NCBI GenBank assembly: GCA_003452935.1
Contig: DMMY01000007.1
Span: 70,769 to 134,768 of the forward strand
Direction of reading: 5' to 3'
Source of the DNA: Elusimicrobiota bacterium
Lineage (GTDB): Bacteria; Elusimicrobiota; Elusimicrobia; UBA1565; UBA9628
DNA: 64,000 bases
Positions 52,116-60,796 of the stretch are shown one piece after another. Each line of letters begins with the position of its first letter. Position 1 is the first letter of the stretch. The notes under the pieces were generated by a model that saw only the letters and a list, made by a program, of their open reading frames with translations, was not told where the DNA came from and made no database searches. The translations under genes and the position numbers were made by a program.

Positions 52116-53249
52116 TCAAAACCGACTGAGCCGGAAACGGTGGAGATTGAGTTCGGACTTGCCGCCCACGATGAGCTGGGCCATGGCCTGACCCACGAGC
52201 GGGGCGAACTTGAACCCATGTCCCGAGAACCCGGCCATGACGAAAGCGTTGGCCGTTCCCGGCAGCCGATCCAGGATGAAGTCCTGATCCTTGGTGCTGG
52301 CATAGTAGCAGACATGGCCCTCGAATTCGGTGAAATTGGCCAGTTCCGGGATATAGCGCTTGAGAAAGACCCGGCACTTGCGCTCGAAGGCCGGGGTGAT
52401 CTCGCGGTCCGGCACGTCCCCGGGCTTGCCGGGCGCGCCCTTGCGGAACTCGCCTATCTTCATGAAACCGTGGATATGCATGGGAAAGCCGTAAAAACCC
52501 GCGTGGGCTATGGAAAAAGGCGGAAAATGCTCCTCGCGGTAGCGGCCGCGGTTGAAAGGCGGCCGCAGATACATCTGCTGCTGACGCGTGACCTTCAGGG
52601 GCAGGCGATAACTCTTGAGCAACTCCGGGGTCCAGGCGCCAGGCGCGAAGAGAAAACTCTCCGCCTCCCAGACCTTGCCGGAAGAATCCTTAAGCGCCTG
52701 GATGGACCCCTTCGCTTGGACGAGCGAGGTTACTTTCACGTGCGCCCGGACCTTGACGCCCTTGCGCTGGGCCAAGCCCATGATCGAGGATACGGCGCGG
52801 GTGGCCCAAAGCATGCCCCCGTCTTTATGGAGCAGCCCGAATCGGAAGGCTCGCGAGTTCAGCATCGGATAATGCCGCTTGAGGTCGTCCTTATCGAGCA
52901 CCACCGCCGGGATTTTGTGCTCCTTGAGAACTTTAAGACTGGCCTCCTCATAGCCATGGGCTTGGGTGGCCAAGTCCAAGAAACCGTTTTGAATGAAGAA
53001 TTTATCCGAACCCTGCTGCACAAGCTCCCGCCAAAGGGGCAGGCTCTGCGCCGCCATCTCGGTGTAGAACGCGTCCTTGCCGTAACTAAGTCGAAAGATG
53101 CGCAATTGGTCGCCCGAGGCGCTGAGGCGATTGGGGACTTCGCCTTGCTCGATCACCGTCACTTGGCGGCCCATGCGGGAGAGCCAATAGGCCGCGCTGG
53201 CGCCCATGACGCCCCCGCCTACTATGACGACGTCATCCTTCCTTATCAT
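52116..53249 (-). CDS. Sarcosine oxidase-like FAD-dependent amine oxidoreductase
   Basis: The 377-residue flavoprotein starts with VVIVGGGVMGASAAYWLSR and has a FAD-binding C-terminus with GFSGHGFKFAP. The segment VCYYASTKD puts a cysteine at about 314, matching the cysteine that holds FAD covalently in monomeric sarcosine oxidase. It would oxidise an N-methyl or secondary amino acid. Its ATG overlaps the NYN-domain gene stop (ATGA). The substrate is not clear. Confidence 0.88.
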   Translation of the reverse strand: MIRKDDVVIVGGGVMGASAAYWLSRMGRQVTVIEQGEVPNRLSASGDQLRIFRLSYGKDAFYTEMAAQSLPLWRELVQQGSDKFFIQNGFLDLATQAHGYEEASLKVLKEHKIPAVVLDKDDLKRHYPMLNSRAFRFGLLHKDGGMLWATRAVSSIMGLAQRKGVKVRAHVKVTSLVQAKGSIQALKDSSGKVWEAESFLFAPGAWTPELLKSYRLPLKVTRQQQMYLRPPFNRGRYREEHFPPFSIAHAGFYGFPMHIHGFMKIGEFRKGAPGKPGDVPDREITPAFERKCRVFLKRYIPELANFTEFEGHVCYYASTKDQDFILDRLPGTANAFVMAGFSGHGFKFAPLVGQAMAQLIVGGKSELNLHRFRLSRF

Positions 53250-53677
53250 CTGGCGAGCCTTGTTTCTATATTATGCAAAATCCTCTCCAATGAATCGCCC
53301 AGTCGGATATTCACCCATCTGGCGCCTTCCTCACGCGCCCGTCGGCCCAGCTGCGCGTCGCCGGTCATCACGGTGACGCTCTCCCCGCCCCTCCACCGGC
53401 GCGCCCTCACCAGGTCGAGGATAAGCTCGTCGGCCGTCTCCTCCCACGCAAAGCGCACTCGCAGGTTGGCCGGAGACTGAGGCGCGCGAGGCCAGCGCCG
53501 CCCTTCCCCGTCGAAAAAAATATCGGCCTCAAGACGATCCGGCAGTCCCCGGCAAAGAGCGCCAAAAGACTCGACCAGGGTCACGCAATCGCTCTCCTCC
53601 TGAGCCCGGAACTCCGGCCCGCCATAACCCCAAAGCACACGGACCACGTTGCTCCCGTCGACGCAGTAGAGATGCAC
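53246..53677 (-). CDS. NYN-domain (YacP-like) putative RNase
   Basis: The 143-residue protein has the PIN-like NYN pattern: YCVDGSNVVR at the start, DIFFDGEGRRW, and TGDAQLGRRAREEGARWV near the end. In YacP/Rae1 relatives this fold cuts RNA. I chose a GTG at 53677 because TGC-TAAACT (53691-53686) predicts a transcript start 2 bases upstream and the family core begins there. The frame extends further upstream but would cross the divergent kinase promoter. It is coupled to the downstream FAD enzyme by ATGA. Confidence 0.74.
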   Translation of the reverse strand: MHLYCVDGSNVVRVLWGYGGPEFRAQEESDCVTLVESFGALCRGLPDRLEADIFFDGEGRRWPRAPQSPANLRVRFAWEETADELILDLVRARRWRGGESVTVMTGDAQLGRRAREEGARWVNIRLGDSLERILHNIETRLAR

Positions 53678-53734
53678 CTGATGAAAGTTTAGCAAATAAG
53701 TTTTTGAGATTTGCGAAGCCGGACGCAAAACCGC

Positions 53735-53764
53735 TTGACATGGCGTCCCCCCACTCTCTAAACT
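53735..53764 (+). promoter_or_regulatory. Promoter TTGACA-N18-TAAACT of the TPR-kinase gene
   Basis: A perfect -35 at 53735-53740 and a -10 at 53759-53764 predict a start near 53771 and an 11-base leader before the ATG at 53782. The region also lies just upstream of the divergent NYN gene. Confidence 0.68.
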
Positions 53765-53781
53765 CTGCATAGCACAGCCCC

Positions 53782-56082
53782 ATGCCCCGGCAAACTTATC
53801 TGGCCGCCGCGCTGCTCTGCGCCCTCCCGCCTCTCTCGGCGTCGGGAGAGGCCAGGATCGACTACGGCTGCGACGCTCACTCCACGGTCCGCAACCTGCG
53901 GGGCCTCATGGACTCATGGCCCCGCAGCGCCGTCCAGGCCAAGGTGCTGCCCCTTCTCGAAAGCATGGACCGGGCCGCCTCGCAGCTGCCCCAAAAAGAC
54001 CGCGAAAGCTGCATCATGGCACGCCTCCCCGAGCTGACCGTCGCAGCCGGCGGCCTGACCCCGGAGTCCGCGCCCAAAGGGATCATCAAGACGATCCAGA
54101 ACGCCGCCGCCTATCTCAACAACCGGGCCAATCGCTGGCCGGAAAGCCTGCGCCTAAGCGAACGGGTCTTAAGCTACGACCCCAAGGACGCCGATGCCCT
54201 GATCAATCGGTCCAACGCCCATTACGGCCTGAAGAACTTCAAGAGCGCTTTCGATGACGCCGACCAAGCGGCCCGGATCAACCCCAACGACGCCGACGCC
54301 TACGCCGCCCGGGCCCTGGCCTGCTGGGGCATGGCCGATTACCTTCAGACCCTGGAGGACGCCCGCCGCGCTTTGGCTCTCAACCGCAACGACAAGACCG
54401 CCCACGCCCTCCTGCGCCTGGCCGAGGGCCGCGTGCGGCCCGTGACCATTCATGACGAAAAGACCCGGCTGGAAGTCGAGGTCCAACGCGAGTACCACGC
54501 CATGCTCGCCCAGCTCACCGAGGTCGAAGCCAAGAGCCGAGACTTGCCGCGATCGCCCGCCCCGCAATCCGCGGAACGCCTCGTGCGCGGAGCGGCCATG
54601 AAAATTTCCATCAAAGACTACTACGGCGCCATCTCCGACGCCGATCAGGCCCTCGCCGAGGACCCCGACAATGCCGCCGCTTTCTATTACCGGGCCGCGG
54701 CCCGCAACCTGCTGGGCGACTACGACGACGCCGTGGCCAGCGCCAGCCAGGCCCTGACCATAGACCCGACCGAAACCGCGGCGCGCGACGCCCGCGCTTA
54801 CGCCTACAATCATCAAGGACGCTACCGCGACGCGCTGGCGGACGCCAACCATTCCCTGGCGATCAACCCGAACAATTCCTACGCCTTCGCCAACAGAGGC
54901 TTTACCCACGAAAAAGTCGGCAATCTCGATGCCATGCTGGACGATCTCAAGAAAGCCGCCGAACTCAACCCCCAATTCGAGCCTGTTTACCACGACGCGG
55001 CCGCGGCCTACGGCATCGCCCTCTCCCCGGCCGCAAGCCGGTCGTCAGCCGCCCCGGCCGCGACTTCCCCCTTGTCGCTCAAGCGGCGGCAGTTCCTGGT
55101 CATTCTGGGCAGCTCGCTCATCGGCGGCGTACTCTTCGCGCTGGGGCTGCTCCACGTCTTCGCGGGCCCGCTCCTGCGCCGGGCCGAGGCCCGGCGGCAA
55201 ACCCCGTCTTGCGCTGAGCGGCCCGAGCGCGCCAAGTCCGCCATCGACGAGAGCTATGCCATAGGAGCCTCCCTGGGCCGGGGCGGCATGGGCGTGGTTT
55301 TCGAGGCCGTAGACAAGGTCTTGGGCCGCAAAGTGGCCATCAAGATGCTGCTCGACGAATTTCAAATCGACGCCAAAGCCAAGGAACAGTTCCTAGAGGA
55401 GGCCCGCACCGTCGCCGCCTTGCACCACCCGCATATAGTGGACATACACTCCATCGTTTCCGACGAGAAGGGCCTTTACCTGGTCTTCGAGTTCATTTCC
55501 GGAGAGACCGTGGAGGATCTCATAGCCCGCAGGACCCGGCTCAGCCTCGCCGAAACCAAGGTCATCCTCAAGCCGGTCTGCGCGGCCCTGGAATTCGCGC
55601 ATCAACGCCGCGTCGTGCACAGGGATCTCAAGCCCTCCAACATCATGATCACGGAACAGGGCGTGGTCAAGGTCATGGACTTCGGCATCTCGCGCCGCCT
55701 CAAGGACACCTTGCAGGCGGCGGCCGGCGGCCAGCGCGGATTCGAAACCACCAATTCGGTGCTGGGCACGCCCTATTACATGGCTCCGGAGCAGGAGAAC
55801 GGGGCGGTGCGGCCGGAATCCGACATCTATTCCCTTGGCACATGTCTCTACGAGATGGTGACCGGACAGCGCCCTTACGCGCCCCCGGCCACGTACGCGC
55901 AAAAAATCAACGGCAACTTTACCGCGCCCTCCGTCCAAGAGCCATCCCTGCCGCCGGAATTAGATGTCCTCTTAGCTGCGGCCCTGCACCCGGACCCGGA
56001 TCAGAGGATAGCCTCGGCCTCGGATTTTTATGCCCGCCTGGCGGCCATCAATGATCGCAACGCGGACATGAGGCGCGCGTAG
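53782..56082 (+). CDS. Transmembrane receptor Ser/Thr kinase with outside TPR domain
   Basis: The 766-residue protein has a Sec signal (about 1-22) and TPR repeats (about 110-420; several N-x-x-A-x-x-x-R-G units). One membrane helix lies near 438-455. A cytoplasmic kinase from about 493 has GRGGMGVVF, VAIKMLLDE, HRDLKPSN near 612 and DFG near 633. All catalytic residues are intact. The order is the reverse of the usual PknB layout: the sensor comes first and the kinase last. It would sense a peptide, protein or wall fragment outside and phosphorylate inside targets. Confidence 0.91.
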   Translation: MPRQTYLAAALLCALPPLSASGEARIDYGCDAHSTVRNLRGLMDSWPRSAVQAKVLPLLESMDRAASQLPQKDRESCIMARLPELTVAAGGLTPESAPKGIIKTIQNAAAYLNNRANRWPESLRLSERVLSYDPKDADALINRSNAHYGLKNFKSAFDDADQAARINPNDADAYAARALACWGMADYLQTLEDARRALALNRNDKTAHALLRLAEGRVRPVTIHDEKTRLEVEVQREYHAMLAQLTEVEAKSRDLPRSPAPQSAERLVRGAAMKISIKDYYGAISDADQALAEDPDNAAAFYYRAAARNLLGDYDDAVASASQALTIDPTETAARDARAYAYNHQGRYRDALADANHSLAINPNNSYAFANRGFTHEKVGNLDAMLDDLKKAAELNPQFEPVYHDAAAAYGIALSPAASRSSAAPAATSPLSLKRRQFLVILGSSLIGGVLFALGLLHVFAGPLLRRAEARRQTPSCAERPERAKSAIDESYAIGASLGRGGMGVVFEAVDKVLGRKVAIKMLLDEFQIDAKAKEQFLEEARTVAALHHPHIVDIHSIVSDEKGLYLVFEFISGETVEDLIARRTRLSLAETKVILKPVCAALEFAHQRRVVHRDLKPSNIMITEQGVVKVMDFGISRRLKDTLQAAAGGQRGFETTNSVLGTPYYMAPEQENGAVRPESDIYSLGTCLYEMVTGQRPYAPPATYAQKINGNFTAPSVQEPSLPPELDVLLAAALHPDPDQRIASASDFYARLAAINDRNADMRRA

Positions 56083-56144
56083 ACCTAATTCCCATAGGCC
56101 CTTGGACCCTTATCTTGCCAACTCCATCGTGCCATAATAGCTAT

Positions 56145-56516
56145 ATGAACTGGGACGCCCCATCCAAATCCAAATGGTTCGCCGGAGCCGCGATAGCGGT
56201 CCTCGTGGCCAGTCTCTTTTGCCTGCGCGATCGCACGCCGCGCTTCTTGGTTTCAGCCCCAGACAATGACCCGGGCATGCGCGACGCGGTCGCCTCTCCA
56301 GCCATGGTCGCGGGCGGTGCCGCGTGGTTTAAATCCGCCCCGGTCTTGGGCCGCGCCGCGCTCTACCCTGACTTGCCGCGCAGGATACAGGCCGCGGACA
56401 TCCTGCGCCGGCCCACATCGGGCCGCGCCGTGTTCAGAGGCGGCCGCGTCATCGTAGACCATGCCCGGCCCGGCGTGCCCGAGCCGGTCCTGACGCCCAA
56501 GCCGGACTCTCCCTAG
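56145..56516 (+). CDS. Small membrane-anchored hypothetical protein
   Basis: The 123-residue protein has one N-terminal membrane segment (about 12-28) and a soluble tail without a recognised fold. TGC-CATAAT (56133-56138) predicts a transcript start exactly at the ATG. A TAGGCC motif lies about 50 bases upstream. An earlier in-frame start was rejected because the promoter would lie within the gene. Confidence 0.6.
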   Translation: MNWDAPSKSKWFAGAAIAVLVASLFCLRDRTPRFLVSAPDNDPGMRDAVASPAMVAGGAAWFKSAPVLGRAALYPDLPRRIQAADILRRPTSGRAVFRGGRVIVDHARPGVPEPVLTPKPDSP

Positions 56517-56540
56517 GCCGGCTTAGCTATAATCTTGCCC

Positions 56541-58190
56541 ATGGCCCTTTTCGCCCCGCACTCCGTGGCCTACGCCATCATCATCATCAGCCTCGTGGCG
56601 GCTCTCGGTCTGGCGATCGGCAATATCCGCTGCTGCAAGGTCAACCTGGGAATCGCCGGGGTCTTGTTCTCCGGCCTTCTCTTCGGCCACCTCGGCATCA
56701 CGGTCAGCCGGGAAGTGCTGGAATTTTTGCGCGAGTTCGGCCTCATCCTTTTCGTCTACACCATCGGCATGCAGGTGGGACCGGGCTTCTTCTCTTCCCT
56801 CAAACGCGAAGGCCTCAGGCTCAACCTCCTGGCCGCCTCGGTGGTGCTGCTCGGCGCCGGCCTGACGGTCCTTATAAGCCGCCTTTGCGCCATAGAAATG
56901 CCCGCGGCCGTCGGCATCTTCGCCGGAGCCACCACCAACACGCCCAGCCTCGCCGCCGCGCAGCAGGCCTTGAAGGACATGGCCGCGGCGGGCGAAGCGG
57001 CCGCCAAGCTGCCGGGCATCGGCTACGCCGTGGCCTACCCTTTCGGCATACTCGGCACCATTCTCTCCATGCTCCTGGCGCGCCTGATCTTCCGGGTGGA
57101 CTTCGCCCATGAGGCCTTGTCCGACGGGCCATCGGGCTCTCCTGACAAGGTTTCGGTCATGAACCTCGAAGTCACGAATCAAAATCTCGACGGGCTGCCC
57201 GTATCCAAGGTCCCGGCCTTGGAAAGCCTGGGCGTGAGGATTTCCCGCATCATGCACGAAGGCAAGGTGAGCGTGGCGCAAAGCGACACCGTCATGCGCC
57301 TCGGAGACGTGCTTTTAGCCGTGGGCCCGAAGGCAAGCCTCTCGGAGCTGGCCCTCGTCATAGGCCGCCCCAGCGACATGGACCTCAAAAGCCTCTCCAG
57401 CGGCATTGTATCGAGCCGCGTCATAGTGACGCGCAACGAGGTCTTGGGCAAGACCCTTGAGCAGCTGGATCTCGCCGATCATTATGGCGTGGTCATCACG
57501 CGCGCGGCCCGCGCCGAGATCGAGTTCGTTCCCGCCTCCAACTACACCCTGCACTTCGGCGACGCCCTGCAGGCCGTGGGAGAGCAAGCCGCGGTGAGCA
57601 AGGTCGCCTCCCTGCTGGGCAACTCCCCCCGGGCCCTCAACCACCCCCAGCTCATACCCGTGTTCGTGGGCATAGCCCTGGGAGTGCTCCTTGGCCAAGT
57701 CCCGTTTTCCCTGCCCGGCATGCCCGCGCCGGTCAGACTCGGCTTGGCCGGCGGTCCGCTCGCGATGGCAATTTTGCTCAGCCGCATCCGCCAAATCGGG
57801 CCGCTGTCGTGGTATATGCCCATCAGCGCCAACTTCATGCTGCGTGAATTGGGCATTATCCTGTTTCTTTCCTGCGTGGGGTTGCGCGCCGGGGATCAAT
57901 TCTTCAGCACGCTCAGGCACGGCCATGGCCTGCAATGGATGGCTTGCGGGGCCCTGGTGACTTTTTTGCCGCTCGCCATCGTCGCCGTGGTCGCGCGCCT
58001 GAAATACCGCCTCAATTATTTCTCCCTATGCGGACTCTTGGCGGGAAGCATGACCGACCCTCCAGCGCTTTCCTTCGCCAACTCCCTGTCCCCTTGCAGC
58101 GCGACTTCGATCGCCTACGCCACGGTCTATCCGCTGGTCATGCTCTTGCGCGTGCTTTGCGCTCAAATCCTAGTGTTAAGCTCTTTTTAA
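56541..58190 (+). CDS. AspT/YidE-type transporter with two RCK_C domains
   Basis: The 549-residue protein belongs to the aspartate:alanine exchanger family. It has an N-terminal membrane half (FVYTIGMQVGPGFF), two central RCK_C/TrkA-C regulatory domains (about 205-380) and a second membrane half. TATAAT at 56528-56533 predicts a 1-base leader before the ATG, which I chose over a TTG two codons earlier. It is followed after 3 bp by an AEC transporter gene. Dicarboxylate or amino-acid exchange is likely; the substrate is inferred. Confidence 0.88.
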   Translation: MALFAPHSVAYAIIIISLVAALGLAIGNIRCCKVNLGIAGVLFSGLLFGHLGITVSREVLEFLREFGLILFVYTIGMQVGPGFFSSLKREGLRLNLLAASVVLLGAGLTVLISRLCAIEMPAAVGIFAGATTNTPSLAAAQQALKDMAAAGEAAAKLPGIGYAVAYPFGILGTILSMLLARLIFRVDFAHEALSDGPSGSPDKVSVMNLEVTNQNLDGLPVSKVPALESLGVRISRIMHEGKVSVAQSDTVMRLGDVLLAVGPKASLSELALVIGRPSDMDLKSLSSGIVSSRVIVTRNEVLGKTLEQLDLADHYGVVITRAARAEIEFVPASNYTLHFGDALQAVGEQAAVSKVASLLGNSPRALNHPQLIPVFVGIALGVLLGQVPFSLPGMPAPVRLGLAGGPLAMAILLSRIRQIGPLSWYMPISANFMLRELGIILFLSCVGLRAGDQFFSTLRHGHGLQWMACGALVTFLPLAIVAVVARLKYRLNYFSLCGLLAGSMTDPPALSFANSLSPCSATSIAYATVYPLVMLLRVLCAQILVLSSF

Positions 58191-58193
58191 CCG

Positions 58194-59102
58194 ATGCTCC
58201 TCCCCGTCATCGTTTCCTTCGCCGTCGTAGGCCTCGGCTGGCTGGCCCGAGAACTCAAGGTCCTCGGCCCGGGGGCGGAAAAGCCCTTCAACGACTACCT
58301 TTACTATTTCGCCATGCCCGCCCTGATCCTGGATAAGATGACCACCGCCGGCCTCTCCGGGACGGATTGGCGGCTCGTGGCCGCCAATGCCTTGCCCGCG
58401 ATCATGGTCCTGCTTATAGTCGTGGGGCTATGGAAAGCCGGAGCGCTCCGAGTCAAGCTCGCGGGCGAGTTGCTCGTCACCGCCGCCTTCGGAAATACCG
58501 TATATCTCGGCTTCCCCGTCGTGGCCCTGCGTTTGGGTTCGCCGGCCGTGGCCCTGGCCGCGGCCGTTACCTCGGTCCATTATTTCGTCGTCTTCACGCT
58601 CGGCATTCCGGCCGCGTGCTGGGCCGCGGGCCGCCGGGGCCGAGGCCTGGCCAGGACCATGCTTTTTACCAACTCGATCCTTTGGAGCTCTCTGGCCGGA
58701 GCCGCGCTGTCCTTTTTCGGATCGCGGCTGCCGCGTCCGCTCGACGACGTCGCCGCCTTGGTAGGAAGCTCGACCGCTCCTCTGGCGCTCTTCGCCGTGG
58801 GCGCTTTCCTGAACGGCAAGCGGATCGGCCGCGACATCGGCTCCTTGGCCGCCATGAGCCTGGGCAAGCTCCTGGTTTTCCCGGCGCTCGCGGCCGGATG
58901 CCTGCGCCTCCTGGGCGTGTCCGGCTTGGAAGCCCAGGTCTCTTTGCTCGAAGCCATGATGCCTTTGGCCGTGACTAATTTCGTCATCGCCCAGAAACTG
59001 GGACTCGACGAGGAACTGGTGGCCGAAGCGATCCTGGTCAGCACCCTGGGCGCCATACCAACGCTGGCCGGCTATGACCTTCTCGTCCGCCTGCTTTTCT
59101 AG
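58194..59102 (+). CDS. AEC family transporter (auxin efflux carrier/malate permease type)
   Basis: The 302-residue protein has about ten membrane segments in two repeats with the AEC pattern (YYFAMPALILDKM, AFGNTVYLGFPVV, EAMMPLAVTNFVIA). Bacterial members move malate or other organic acids. It lies 3 bp after the AspT-type gene and is probably in the same transcript. It ends next to the convergent TrpD-like gene. Confidence 0.86.
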   Translation: MLLPVIVSFAVVGLGWLARELKVLGPGAEKPFNDYLYYFAMPALILDKMTTAGLSGTDWRLVAANALPAIMVLLIVVGLWKAGALRVKLAGELLVTAAFGNTVYLGFPVVALRLGSPAVALAAAVTSVHYFVVFTLGIPAACWAAGRRGRGLARTMLFTNSILWSSLAGAALSFFGSRLPRPLDDVAALVGSSTAPLALFAVGAFLNGKRIGRDIGSLAAMSLGKLLVFPALAAGCLRLLGVSGLEAQVSLLEAMMPLAVTNFVIAQKLGLDEELVAEAILVSTLGAIPTLAGYDLLVRLLF

Positions 59103-60116
59103 CTAGGCTAGGCTCGCTTTCTTTACGCCTTCCAAGGCTCCCAGCGCCCGGCAGCTGTCCACGGATTCCGTGGCCATGGCCAAGCCTTCCTTAAAATCCG
59201 CGGCCTTGCCCGCCACGATCAGGGCCGCGGCCGCGTTGAGCAGGGCCACCTCAAAAGCCGCGCTGCGCTCTCCTTTCAGGATCGCGAGCAGTATCTTGGC
59301 GTTGGCCGCGGCGTCGCCTCCGGCCGTTTCCGTCGCCTGGCGGCGGAGCAGCCCTAGGGCCGCGGCGTCGACCTCGTACTCCTCGATGCGCTCCCCACGC
59401 AGACGGGCCACCACGGAGGGAGCGGCCAGGGAAAACTCGTCAAGGCCGTCGCGCGAGCTTACGACCACGGCGGAGTCGCTGCCCAGAGCCTTGAGAGCGC
59501 GCGCCAGCACGGGGACCAAAGCCGTGGAATAGACCCCCAGGAGCTGAAGCCGGGCTCCGGCGGGATTGGCCAGGGGCTCGACGAGGTCGAAAAACGTGCG
59601 CGCGCCGAGATCCTGCCGGAGAGACGCGACGCTCTGGAGCGCGGGGTGAAAACGGCTGGACAGGAAAAAGCCGATCCCGGCCTCGTCCACGCAGCGAGCC
59701 GCTGACTCCGGCGGCAAGTCCACGCGCACGCCCAGGGCATCGAGCACGTCGGCGGAGCCGCAGCGCCCCAAGACCGCGCGGCTCACCTGCTTGGCGACCG
59801 CGACGCCGGCGCCGGCCGCGATGAAGGCCACGGTCGTCGAAATATTGAAGGCGACGGCCGAGCCCGTGCCGCAGGTCTCCAGCAGCGGCGCGCGCGACGG
59901 TTTCGCCTTCAGGCTGCGCTCGCGCACCGCCTGGGCGAATCCCACGATCTCGTCGCAGGTGACTCCGCGCAGAGCCAGGCCCGCGACAAAGGCGCCGGCC
60001 TGCGCCGCGGTAGCGCCCCCGTCTATAACGAAGCCGAGCGCCCGCCTGGCGCGGTCCGTTTCCAAGGCGCGCCCGGCGAGCACCTCTTGGAGCGAATCGG
60101 AAAAGGTCCTGCTCAT
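59103..60116 (-). CDS. TrpD-like phosphoribosyltransferase, orphan and divergent
   Basis: The 337-residue protein has the fold pattern of anthranilate phosphoribosyltransferase: CGTG...AFNISTTVAFIAAGAGVAVAK and CGSADVLDALG, then DGLDEFSL with an Asp-Glu metal site. The GTGGDG loop is shortened to GTGS and the KHGNR motif is KQVSR. Those residues bind PRPP and anthranilate, so the substrate is probably different. No other trp gene is nearby. It is coupled to a histidine kinase by ATGA as the third gene after fumC. Confidence 0.72.
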   Translation of the reverse strand: MSRTFSDSLQEVLAGRALETDRARRALGFVIDGGATAAQAGAFVAGLALRGVTCDEIVGFAQAVRERSLKAKPSRAPLLETCGTGSAVAFNISTTVAFIAAGAGVAVAKQVSRAVLGRCGSADVLDALGVRVDLPPESAARCVDEAGIGFFLSSRFHPALQSVASLRQDLGARTFFDLVEPLANPAGARLQLLGVYSTALVPVLARALKALGSDSAVVVSSRDGLDEFSLAAPSVVARLRGERIEEYEVDAAALGLLRRQATETAGGDAAANAKILLAILKGERSAAFEVALLNAAAALIVAGKAADFKEGLAMATESVDSCRALGALEGVKKASLA

Positions 60117-60796
60117 AGAGGCCGTGATTTAGGAACGAACAATGTGACCGAGGCGCCGCCGTCAGGCGCGTTTTTGGCCTCGATGCGGCCCCGGTGAGAT
60201 ACCGCGGCCTTCCGGGCCATGGCCAGGCCCAGGCCCAAACCGCGCGGCTTGGCGGTGAAGAACGGCTCAAAGATGCGATCCCGGATTTCAGCCTTGAAGC
60301 CCGGTCCCGTGTCGCGGACCTCGGCGAAAGCCGCGTCGTCGCCCGCCCCGACCGCGACCGTTATGCTGCCGGCGCCGGGCAGGGCTTCGATGGCGTTGTC
60401 GATGATGCGGCGCAAGGCATCCGTGAGAACCCTGGCGTCCGCCAGGACCATGATCTTGACCTTGGGGCCTTCCCGCTTGACCTTGATGTGCTCGGGCAGA
60501 ACGCAGGCCTTGAGCGCCTCGTCCGCCATGGCCCGCAAATCAACCGGCTCCAGCTTGGGTTCCAGAGGCCGGGAAAAAGCCAGCATATCCGCGATCAAGC
60601 GGTCAGCCCGGGATATTTCCGCGGCGATGATGCCCAAATGCTTTTCCACCTTTGGGTCCCTGTCCTTGGCCGAGCCCAGCTTCGTCTTGACGAAGTAGGC
60701 GGAGTTGTTGATCACGGCCAATGGATTGCGCAATTCATGCCCCACCACCGAGGCGATGCGTCGTATAAGTTCGGACTGCTGCTTTTCCATGTTCAT
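60113..60796 (-). CDS. Soluble histidine kinase without sensor domain
   Basis: The 227-residue protein starts almost at the phospho-acceptor motif (GHELRNPL, His at about 20). It contains an HATPase domain with IDNAIEALPG, DTGPGF and GLGLGLAMARKA. No sensor or membrane part precedes it, so it is a cytoplasmic kinase. Its ATG overlaps the fumC stop (ATGA). No response regulator is adjacent. Its operon with fumarase and a TrpD-like gene is unusual. Confidence 0.87.
   Translation of the reverse strand: MNMEKQQSELIRRIASVVGHELRNPLAVINNSAYFVKTKLGSAKDRDPKVEKHLGIIAAEISRADRLIADMLAFSRPLEPKLEPVDLRAMADEALKACVLPEHIKVKREGPKVKIMVLADARVLTDALRRIIDNAIEALPGAGSITVAVGAGDDAAFAEVRDTGPGFKAEIRDRIFEPFFTAKPRGLGLGLAMARKAAVSHRGRIEAKNAPDGGASVTLFVPKSRPL

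Noticed and set aside
52140..53480. 446-codon plus-strand frame opposite the sarcosine oxidase-like gene
   Set aside because: Shadow of a strong flavoprotein gene; there is no start signal.
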